38,344 nt of DNA, from assembly GCA_964541895.1 (NCBI GenBank), contig CAZISM010000048.1:1-38344 (forward strand), in the 5' to 3' direction. The DNA is from CAZISM01 sp964541895 (GTDB lineage Bacteria > Zhuqueibacterota > Zhuqueibacteria > Residuimicrobiales > Residuimicrobiaceae). The notes below the pieces were generated by a model, which made no database searches, was not told the DNA's origin, and saw only the letters and a list, made by a program, of their open reading frames with translations. Position 1 is the first letter of the stretch; every line of letters starts with the position of its first letter. The position numbers were made by a program, and so were the translations under genes. Shown piece after piece: positions 31,686 through 38,344 of this stretch.

Positions 31686-33737
31686 TCACTTGCTCGCAAG
31701 CGCGGACTCGATCTGATGCATCAATTCCTGGATGCGCAGATCCTGCGGGGCAAGCCGAGCGGCCGCCGCCGCCTCTGCTTTGGCATCGGACAGCTTGAAC
31801 GTCTGCGCCAAAGCCACAGCCAGCAGATATCGGACGCGAGCCTGATCAGCGGTCGAAACGTCATTGACATTGACAAAACCCCGTACGGCCTGCTGCAAAA
31901 AAGGAATCGCCTTTTCCGGCTGACTCACGCTCATATGGTAGAGTCCCAGCTTGGCATGGGCATAAGGCAGCTGCGGAGTGAGCACCGCCGCTTTCAGAAG
32001 CGCCTGTTCAGCCTGCTCCGCTTTGCCCTGTGCCTGCAGGGCATCGGCGAGGTAGAGATAGGGATAAAAATGAGCCGGCATGATTTTCAGCACTGCCCGG
32101 TATTCGCGCTCCGCTTCCGGCCAACGCCCCTGTTTCTGCAGATAATCCGCCATGCGGTAATGGGCCTGGTTCCAACCCAGTTCTCTCCGCTGCAGCGCCT
32201 GCACCGTTTCCAGCAGCACTTTCTCATAGGCCCGGTCTGCGCTCAAAACAATGGTCCGCGGCGTTTTGAACGGATAGCGGCTGGTCAGGGTTTTGATTCG
32301 TTCGGCGGCAATGGCGAGATCCAGGTCGGTGACATAGGCCAGCCGCTGCAACTCTTCCTCCGGCAGATCCCGCTGCCACGGCCATTGCGAGGAAGCGGTT
32401 ATGATATCATGCGCCGCCATGGCGCGACAAAATGCATCTGCCATGACAAAATAACCGAAAAAGTTGGGATGAACGTGCTCCAGCAGCAGTTCATATCCGA
32501 TCAACCCCTCTGCGGACCGCTCCTGAAACGCTCTTTCCACCTCCACCACTGGCACCTGTTGTTGTGCACACACGGTTCGGATGACATCGTTAAAGTCGCT
32601 GCCGGCTCTGAACCGTACCACATCCAGGTCCCGCGCCCTGATAAACGCCTGGCGCGCCGCCTCGTAACGGTGCAGAGCCCGATAGCACTGGCCGATGCGA
32701 AAAGAGAGCATGGCCGGCATACTGTCCAATTGCGCCGCCTGCTGAAAGCTGGCCAGAGCCGATTGATATTGCCCGGCGGAAAACGTATCCTGCCCCTGCT
32801 GCACCAGAGCGCTCCATTCATCCTTCTCCCGGAAACCATCGCGGAATTGCGACTCGAACGGTTCCAGGTCCGCCAGATTGCTCACCAGCGTTCCCACCAG
32901 CACCGGCACGCGGCGGCTGTGGATCGTTTGCAGAATGTCGGAGAGATTGGCGGAAAAATTCTCCACCCCCTGTCGATACAGCGGACTCTGCAAGGGAATG
33001 GTGTTGTGGCCGACCATCATTTCCATAAGGGTGCGGCTGCCGCCGGTGAACGGCGCCGGCGCCACCATTCGTTTCAGGCTGTGGACACCGTTGCGCAGCA
33101 GCAGGTAGAGCCGCAGCTTTTCGAGTTGCATGAACAACCGCACCACGGTGCGGTTGCTGCTGATGTGTTGCGTGGAGGCTGCGCCCAGCGCTCCGTAAAA
33201 TTCGTTATGACCCAGATACATCAGAAACAGATCCGGTTCATACTGCACCAGCTCGTGCACAAAATCAAGAACCGAATAACTGCTGATGGCGGATATGCCT
33301 ACGTTGATCACTTCGATGTCACGGTCCGGAAACAGCAGGGCCAGGCGATCGTGCAACAGGCTGGGGAAGGTGGCGTTGAACTGATAGGGCCAGCCCGCTG
33401 TCGAGGATTCGCCGAGACAGAATATGCGGAACGTGTTCGGTAATTTCTGATAGCGGAACGATTCCCCGCGCGCTTCGGGTACTGTAATGTCCTCGTCTGT
33501 GAAATAGCGTTTGGCCACATCGCGGTTGATCTGATACCAGCGCGCCTCGCCGTCCTGTCGCAACAGCACCAGGTTCAGGTCGCCGCCATAATGGCCCAGG
33601 CGCAAGCCGGTTTCCAGCACGACGAAAAAAAGCACCGGCAAAGCCAGCAGAATGATCGTAAAGAGCCGCTGCCGTCGCGGACTGCGCACCTTGGCCTCTG
33701 TGGCCGGCGGCCTGGCTCTGTTTTTGCTTTTCTTCAC
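31686..33737 (-). CDS. Membrane-anchored SGNH/GDSL hydrolase with C-terminal TPR repeats
   Basis: A 683-residue protein starting at GTG (33737), with a GGA about 9 nt upstream. A basic N-terminus and one transmembrane helix (LFTIILLALPVLFFVVLETG) anchor it in the inner membrane. The SGNH domain has FCLGESSTAGWPYQ (Ser111), INVGISAISSYS, YLGHNEFYG (Asn block) and HVHPNFFGY (His423). The position that is normally Asp in DxxH is Glu420. Two TPR-like units interrupt the SGNH domain (~325-395), and more TPRs fill ~520-680 (YRMADYLQKQGRWPEAEREY, YLYLADALQAQGKAEQAEQA). It is the last gene of the envelope cluster, 53 nt after the parvulin gene. SGNH enzymes of this type can be O-acetyl-transfer or esterase enzymes acting on surface glycans; the TPRs imply a protein partner. 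Confidence 0.85.
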   Translation of the reverse strand: MKKSKNRARPPATEAKVRSPRRQRLFTIILLALPVLFFVVLETGLRLGHYGGDLNLVLLRQDGEARWYQINRDVAKRYFTDEDITVPEARGESFRYQKLPNTFRIFCLGESSTAGWPYQFNATFPSLLHDRLALLFPDRDIEVINVGISAISSYSVLDFVHELVQYEPDLFLMYLGHNEFYGALGAASTQHISSNRTVVRLFMQLEKLRLYLLLRNGVHSLKRMVAPAPFTGGSRTLMEMMVGHNTIPLQSPLYRQGVENFSANLSDILQTIHSRRVPVLVGTLVSNLADLEPFESQFRDGFREKDEWSALVQQGQDTFSAGQYQSALASFQQAAQLDSMPAMLSFRIGQCYRALHRYEAARQAFIRARDLDVVRFRAGSDFNDVIRTVCAQQQVPVVEVERAFQERSAEGLIGYELLLEHVHPNFFGYFVMADAFCRAMAAHDIITASSQWPWQRDLPEEELQRLAYVTDLDLAIAAERIKTLTSRYPFKTPRTIVLSADRAYEKVLLETVQALQRRELGWNQAHYRMADYLQKQGRWPEAEREYRAVLKIMPAHFYPYLYLADALQAQGKAEQAEQALLKAAVLTPQLPYAHAKLGLYHMSVSQPEKAIPFLQQAVRGFVNVNDVSTADQARVRYLLAVALAQTFKLSDAKAEAAAAARLAPQDLRIQELMHQIESALASK

Positions 33738-33790
33738 GTAGTCGGTTCCAGAGTAAATGGTTCAGGCGAATGGATCAGTTCTTTGCACTA

Positions 33791-35530
33791 TCAACGGGAG
33801 CCACCGACCATGTGCAGGCGTTCTCTGCCGGAAAACAGTTCATCGGACAAGCTCTGCAGCAGCGGCTCGTTAATGACGATGTCTGCCCCCTCACGCAGAC
33901 GGGCGAGATGGCTCTGGTAGACCTGCTGCTGGCGTGCGGCCACAGCCTGGGCCAGAACCTGGTCCTGCGCTTCGGCAAAGGTCATGGGGCGGGACGGTTC
34001 ATAGCGCAGTCGTTGAACAACGCTGTACCCGCCTTGAACCGGCACCGGCCCTGTCACCTGCTGATCAGAAATCTCGAACGCTTTCAGGGATACGTTGCCA
34101 TATTGATTCCGCTGCAATAGACCGAGATCGCCGCCCTGGGCGGCCGCCGTTTTACGCAAACTGAAGCGGCCGGCCAATTCGGCAAACGCTTCACCCCTGC
34201 GAATCCGTTGCAACAGGTGAGCGGCCTCCGCTTCACTGGCAACCAGGATGTCCCGAACGTGCACCCGCTCCGGCATGAGATAGCGGCCGCGATGGGCGGC
34301 ATAGTACTCCTGCTGCTCAGCCTCATCCACCCGGATGGTGTCGCGGGTGTCTTGCCACCATTCGCTGAACATGTAGTCGTCGCGCCATTTCGTCACTTCG
34401 GCCATGACAGCCGGATCCCGATCCAGCCGGCGTTGCTGCGCTTCCTTGTAGAGCAGTTCGTCCCTGATCAGCACGCCGATGTCGTGACGGAGATGGTTGG
34501 GGGTGTCGATGCGCGGCCGCCGCGGCAGCGGCAGTTTTTGCACCAGGGAGAGAAAATCATCGATGGTCCATTGACCGTTCCTGAAAAGAATCAAAGGCCT
34601 GTCGCCCTGAGGCGCCAGCCGTTTATGGAGCCGGTCCAGTTCGGCGCCGTTCAGAGCCGGTTGATAGGCCGGCAGCAAGCGATCGCCTTCGATGACGATG
34701 TCACGAACCTGCGCCGCCAGTATCTGGAACGACTCGTTGAGCATCTTGATGTCCAGAGGGTCTGTGAAGCGGGTGACGAACCGTCCGGCCCGCTCCGCCT
34801 CGTGGCGGCGTCGCAGCAGCCGTTCCAGCTTGCTGCGAACCTGATTATACTCGGACTGGCCGGCAAAAACTCTCTGACGCTGGTCGTCCACACGCAAGAG
34901 ATGGTAGCCCCAGCGGCTGCGCAGCGGTCGTGACACGCGCCCGACCGGCAACGAGAATGCAGTGTCCGCCAGCGCCGGATCCAGATCAAAATAAGAAACA
35001 AATCCCAGATCGCCGCCGTTCCGGCGCAGGGTGGAATCGCGAAAGGTCTGCTCTGCCAGCTCCTCAAACGGCACGCCGTTCTGCAGCTGGCTGGTGAGCT
35101 GCAACGCCTGGTTTTCGTCGGCGATCAGCAGATGGCGCAGCCGCACCTGGCGGTTTTCTTTTTGAAACGCCGCCTGCAGCTCCTCCTCGCTGACCACGAC
35201 CTGGTCCCGGATCTCCTGTTGATAGAGGGCCTTGATCATCTCCTCCCGTTCCACCCAGTCTGTCACTTTTCTGACATGCTCGTTGCGATCATAGCCCTGG
35301 CGCCTGGCTTCCTGGGCAAACAGTTTCTTTTCGATCAACAGATTCAGGTGGGCGCGGACCTGGTCGCGGCCGCTCTGATTCGGGGCCACCTGCGGGAAAA
35401 ATTCTACACTGTAGACCAGGTCGTTTTTCTTTATGGCCTCTTTATTCACCAATGCCGCTGATTCGTCGTCCAGACGGCCATGGTGACAGCCTGCTCCCAG
35501 CAACGCCAGCAAAACGATAAACCGTCTCAT
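33791..35530 (-). CDS. Double-parvulin peptidyl-prolyl isomerase lipoprotein (SurA/PpiC type)
   Basis: 579 residues from the ATG at 35530, which has an AGGA 6 nt upstream; the open frame to 35626 would put extra residues before the signal peptide. The N-terminus RRFIVLLALLGAGC is a lipoprotein signal with lipobox LGAGC. A SurA-N-like helical region (LIEKKLFAQEARRQGYDR) precedes the first PpiC domain (RLRHLLIADENQ, NGGDLGFVSYFDLDPA, SRWGYHLLRVDD). A helical middle (LIRDELLYKEAQQRR) precedes the second (HVRDILVASEAEA, AQGGDLGLLQRNQYG, GGYSVVQRL). It is a periplasmic chaperone/isomerase for outer-membrane or secreted proteins. It lies between a PorV-like protein and an SGNH hydrolase, so it probably helps fold the products of this cluster. 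Confidence 0.9.
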   Translation of the reverse strand: MRRFIVLLALLGAGCHHGRLDDESAALVNKEAIKKNDLVYSVEFFPQVAPNQSGRDQVRAHLNLLIEKKLFAQEARRQGYDRNEHVRKVTDWVEREEMIKALYQQEIRDQVVVSEEELQAAFQKENRQVRLRHLLIADENQALQLTSQLQNGVPFEELAEQTFRDSTLRRNGGDLGFVSYFDLDPALADTAFSLPVGRVSRPLRSRWGYHLLRVDDQRQRVFAGQSEYNQVRSKLERLLRRRHEAERAGRFVTRFTDPLDIKMLNESFQILAAQVRDIVIEGDRLLPAYQPALNGAELDRLHKRLAPQGDRPLILFRNGQWTIDDFLSLVQKLPLPRRPRIDTPNHLRHDIGVLIRDELLYKEAQQRRLDRDPAVMAEVTKWRDDYMFSEWWQDTRDTIRVDEAEQQEYYAAHRGRYLMPERVHVRDILVASEAEAAHLLQRIRRGEAFAELAGRFSLRKTAAAQGGDLGLLQRNQYGNVSLKAFEISDQQVTGPVPVQGGYSVVQRLRYEPSRPMTFAEAQDQVLAQAVAARQQQVYQSHLARLREGADIVINEPLLQSLSDELFSGRERLHMVGGSR

Positions 35531-35568
35531 TCCGTATCCTGAAAAATAAAATTCTCCGGGCTCCGGAA

Positions 35569-35593
35569 CCGTGCCGCCGGCAGGCCGGCACGG
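35569..35593 (-). promoter_or_regulatory. Intercistronic hairpin before the parvulin gene
   Basis: CCGTGCCG (35569-35576) and CGGCACGG (35586-35593) pair over 8 bp with a 9-nt loop. Just downstream on the minus strand a 5-bp TCCGG/CCGGA hairpin is followed by ATTTTATTTTTC, which contains the approach to the ribosome-binding site. This may be an attenuator or processing site between the PorV-like and parvulin genes. Confidence 0.35.
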
Positions 35594-35694
35594 ACAAGAG
35601 CGCAGAGAATAGTAATCACACCCCATCGGCCGCGTGTCAGGTTCGGTCCCCCCTTCAGACCAACCGTCATGGTGCCATACGCCGCCGGGACATA

Positions 35695-36705
35695 TTAAAA
35701 AGCGAGCGCCATGGTAAATTTCTGAATATTATCAAACCGGCCGAACGATTCGTAAGCATAATCCAGCTTGAGCGCCAGAGAACGGCCAAAGGTGTATTTC
35801 ATGCCGCCGCCCAGCGTTACTCCCTGCTCGCTGTCTTTGGCCATCAGCGAAGCATAGCCGGCGCGCAGCGCAAACATGTCCATAAGAACATATTCGGCGC
35901 CCATATTCAGGCTTTCCACATTATCGCTGGGATGGACGGCATCGATGGAGATCCACAACGCATGCTGTTTGAGATCCTGGAGGGCGTTGTAAGAGACGCC
36001 GACGCGCAGATGCAGGGGCATATCATAGCCCTCGGTCTGCAGCTTGGCATTGATGCGTTCGTTGCTGCCTTCCCGATTGGGATCGATGTCGTGCTGCACC
36101 AGGATATCGCGTCCGTCCATGCGCATTTTATTGCCGAAATTGCTGATGGCCGCACCGATGCGCAAACCGCGGAAATGGGTGACGAACAATGTCCCGATAT
36201 CCAGGGCGACGCCGCTGGCGGATGAGTTGAGAATGTACTCCCGCACATATTTGACGTTGAACCCGATGGAGAAACGATCGGTAAGGCTGCGCGCATAGGA
36301 AAGGCCGAGGGCATAGCTGCCGGCGCTGAATTTCTGGCCCGTGCCTTCCGGATACAACTCTGTGGTCCGCTCCATATCGCCCATGGTCATAAAGTTGGCG
36401 TTAATGCCGAAGGCTCCGGCATTGCCGAGATTGATGGCCACGCCGGCATATTCGAAGGCGATATCGGCGATCCATTCGGAATGGTTGAACACCGCTTCGC
36501 TGCCGGGTATGGCGGCGATGCCGGCCGGGTTCCAGAACATGGACGTGGCGTCGTTCGCCAGAGAGACATAGGCTCCGCCCATTCCGATGGCGCGGGCGCC
36601 GATGCCGACGTTCAGGAACGGCGCCGCTGTGGTTCCGACTTTGGTCACACCCTGGCCGTACACCAGCGTTGCCAATGCGCCTATGAGTAAAATGACTTTT
36701 TTCAT
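35695..36705 (-). CDS. PorV/PorQ-family outer-membrane protein
   Basis: A 336-residue protein with a signal peptide (KKVILLIGALATLVYGQG) and the PorV/PorQ family opening: FLNVGIGARAIGMGGAYVS followed by ATSMFWNPAGIAAI. The rest is beta-barrel-like (SIGFNVKYVREYI, LRIGAAISNFG, FALRAGYASLM) and ends in MALAF. In Bacteroidota PorV is the shuttle that carries type IX secretion cargo to the attachment complex. Related proteins are widespread across FCB phyla, often next to large sorted proteins. The gene lies 58 nt after exactly such a protein. Whether it works in secretion or is a FadL-like barrel with another role cannot be decided here. Confidence 0.88.
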   Translation of the reverse strand: MKKVILLIGALATLVYGQGVTKVGTTAAPFLNVGIGARAIGMGGAYVSLANDATSMFWNPAGIAAIPGSEAVFNHSEWIADIAFEYAGVAINLGNAGAFGINANFMTMGDMERTTELYPEGTGQKFSAGSYALGLSYARSLTDRFSIGFNVKYVREYILNSSASGVALDIGTLFVTHFRGLRIGAAISNFGNKMRMDGRDILVQHDIDPNREGSNERINAKLQTEGYDMPLHLRVGVSYNALQDLKQHALWISIDAVHPSDNVESLNMGAEYVLMDMFALRAGYASLMAKDSEQGVTLGGGMKYTFGRSLALKLDYAYESFGRFDNIQKFTMALAF

Positions 36706-36763
36706 GGTATCCTCTTTGACAAGGTAATCCGTTTTCAGGACAGATACACTCTGCTCCGCCGCA

Positions 36764-38344
36764 CTATTTGATCACTGCAAACTTGCCAACGCGATTTCCG
36801 ATATTGGGCGCATCGACATGATATACATACACGCCGTAGGCGATATCGAGATTGTCTTTGGTCAACATGTCCCAGGTCTCGGTGCCGTTATCGAAGGTCG
36901 AGTTGTGTTCCAGAACCCGCACCAGTTCGCCCTGAACGGTGTAGATGCGAATGGTACAGCGCATGGGCAGATGAGTAAAGTGCAGTTCTCGCGGCCCGCG
37001 GCCGGTATCAAAGGGGTTGCGCGGTTCCCATTGCGCCGCGCCCACATAGGGATTGGGCACCACTTTGATTTTGTCCAGCTGCTGAGAGGCCAGCGCCGGA
37101 TCAACCGAGGCGGCTTTCGACGTATAGCGGAACACGTCGTTGTGGCTGAACGGCCTGGTCGTGGCGATGCGCAGGGTGTCGCCTGCTTTGGGCTTGTACG
37201 CTGTGGTATCGTTGCCAAAAAACGACAGACTCCAGGTGATCAGCTTTTGCGAACCGACGTTTTCAAAAAAGATGATGCGATCGAAATTGGAGAGCGTGCC
37301 GGGTTGAATAAACGAAGGACGGAGCGAACTGTCCAGAAAGCCATAGGGCACTTCTTTCTTGCTGTTGCCGTCGATCACCTTGAAATTGGTTTTCGTCGCC
37401 GCCACGTTGATGGCGGCTCCCTGCGAGCCGTCGGCGTTGGCACGATAAAGCGTAAGCGGCGAAGACAGGCCGTCGGTGGCGTCGAGAGCGACGATGCGAT
37501 AATCCACAGGATAGGGAACGCCTTTGGAATAGATGCCCGCGGCCTTGAATATATCCAGCACGAACACATAATTTTCATTGGCACCGGTGCGGATGACGTT
37601 CCAGTTGGACAAACTAAAGACCCGCTGCACATCCCAATCGTTGGCCAGGTTCAATCTCATACCGGCGAAAAAGTCCCGGCCGCCGTCCTGATCGAGTATT
37701 CGGTTGGCCAGCGTATCCGGAACGGCCACCCCCCTGCGTTTCATCACCTCCACCAGATTCTGGAAGAACAGCGTGTCCGGTTTTGCGCTGTCGGTGACAT
37801 CGATGACGCCATAGCTGGAGGTCCGGGGCACCACCTCCTCCATATCGTTGACGTCGAGATTGGGCTCGCCGACCGTCGGCAGGCCGTCCCCTTCGCCGGC
37901 ATCGCGTGTGCCTTTGATGCCGTCTGCGCCGACGTCGTCCGTGGCGGCATTCCAGTCAAAATCGTTATCCACGCCGTCGGTGGCCGTGTCCTTGAAGCGG
38001 ATCTCGTACTGGCGATCCGGAAGCACCAGCTTTTCATCGATGATTTCCAGCGAGACCGTGCCGGTGCCGATGTTGCCCGCTTGGGCCGGCAGCACGTTGG
38101 TCAACTCTCTTTTCACATAACCGGCCGCTTTCGCTTCAGGCCGGACCATGACCACATTACGGGCCAGCTGTACGTTGCCGGATTTGTCGGTGGCGGCGAA
38201 CTTGCTGGTTTCAGAGGGCTGGATTTCATTAAACTGATCGCCGTGGTCGAACGCCGTCACGGCATAGTAATAGGTGAAACCGTTGCTCACCGTTGTATCG
38301 CGATAGCTGTGGCTCAGGCCGCTGTCGTCGCCGAGATAGAATTC
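36764..38344 (-). CDS. Secreted surface protein with type IX-like C-terminal domain, 5' end missing
   Basis: 526 residues are visible; the frame continues off the right edge (18 more codons before the GTG at 38290 are in frame), so this is the C-terminal part of a larger protein. The first visible part is the end of a fibronectin III-like domain (NGFTYYYAVTAFDHGDQ). An acidic Asp-rich stretch with Ca-binding character follows (DNDFDWNAATDDVGADG). Near the end comes KIKVVPNPYVGAAQWEPRNP, the standard lead-in of FlgD/type IX sorting domains, and the last part IRIYTVQGELVRVLEH with YGVYVYHVDA and GKFAVIK matches that domain class. It is probably exported to the cell surface with the help of the PorV-like protein. 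Confidence 0.85.
   Translation of the reverse strand, partial: EFYLGDDSGLSHSYRDTTVSNGFTYYYAVTAFDHGDQFNEIQPSETSKFAATDKSGNVQLARNVVMVRPEAKAAGYVKRELTNVLPAQAGNIGTGTVSLEIIDEKLVLPDRQYEIRFKDTATDGVDNDFDWNAATDDVGADGIKGTRDAGEGDGLPTVGEPNLDVNDMEEVVPRTSSYGVIDVTDSAKPDTLFFQNLVEVMKRRGVAVPDTLANRILDQDGGRDFFAGMRLNLANDWDVQRVFSLSNWNVIRTGANENYVFVLDIFKAAGIYSKGVPYPVDYRIVALDATDGLSSPLTLYRANADGSQGAAINVAATKTNFKVIDGNSKKEVPYGFLDSSLRPSFIQPGTLSNFDRIIFFENVGSQKLITWSLSFFGNDTTAYKPKAGDTLRIATTRPFSHNDVFRYTSKAASVDPALASQQLDKIKVVPNPYVGAAQWEPRNPFDTGRGPRELHFTHLPMRCTIRIYTVQGELVRVLEHNSTFDNGTETWDMLTKDNLDIAYGVYVYHVDAPNIGNRVGKFAVIK

Noticed and set aside
31560..33443. 627-codon open frame on the plus strand
   Set aside because: It is antisense to the SGNH-TPR gene, has no recognisable domain and a composition rich in His/Arg/Gln typical of shadow frames in GC-rich DNA.
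1..38344. CRISPR arrays, tRNA and rRNA genes
   Set aside because: No regularly spaced repeats, CCA-type cloverleaf segments or conserved rRNA blocks were seen in either strand by eye; a tRNAscan/Infernal run would be decisive.

Overview
The window looks like a metagenome-assembled scaffold from an anaerobic Gram-negative bacterium of the wider FCB superphylum, outside Bacteroidota proper (Calditrichota or KSB1-like lineages would fit). This placement is inference. It rests on a PorV/PorQ-family outer-membrane protein beside a protein with a type IX-like C-terminal domain, on strong GGAG/GGAGG Shine-Dalgarno sites and TTGACA-type promoters (both unusual in Bacteroidota), and on a flavin-based Hdr/Flx redox operon. 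Two runs of exactly 100 N (11470-11569 and 12924-13023) are scaffold gaps of unknown true size; the second lies inside a gene.

Region 1 (1-9.5 kb, minus strand) is energy metabolism. A seven-gene operon reads hdrC-hdrB-hdrA-flxD-flxC-like-flxB-like-flxA and runs off the left edge. It matches the FlxABCD-HdrABC NADH dehydrogenase/heterodisulfide reductase complexes of anaerobic bacteria. A strong hairpin separates the hdr half from the flx half. Upstream is hppA, a membrane pyrophosphatase with residues of the K+-dependent, probably Na+-pumping type, with its own promoter, a long leader and a clear terminator. Together they suggest an energy-limited anaerobe that uses electron bifurcation and pyrophosphate to conserve energy.

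Region 2 (9.5-14.4 kb) holds a DUF2490-like outer-membrane protein, a class I SAM methyltransferase and a large FAD/Fe-S D-lactate or glycolate dehydrogenase-type oxidoreductase interrupted by a gap.

Region 3 (14.4-27.9 kb) is a carbohydrate locus, part active and part decayed. The intact genes are a Tat-exported protein of unknown function, a cytosolic GH63/MGH1-like hydrolase, a sodium:solute symporter with a 69-residue membrane partner, a secreted parallel beta-helix protein, and a secreted two-domain acetyl-xylan-esterase-like protein with a PA14-like tail. Between them are fragments of a TIM-barrel glycosidase-like protein, a heparinase II/III-like protein, a transposase tail and an N-terminally truncated copy of a dispersed winged-helix protein family. 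This is what one expects of a polysaccharide locus that is being remodelled.

Region 4 (28-38.3 kb, minus strand) has a soluble five-PAS hybrid histidine kinase whose promoter carries a perfect 7-5-7 palindrome. It is followed by a secretion/envelope cluster: a sorted surface protein (running off the right edge), a PorV/PorQ protein, a double-parvulin lipoprotein, and a membrane-anchored SGNH hydrolase with TPR repeats. No tRNA, rRNA, CRISPR array or intact mobile element was seen.
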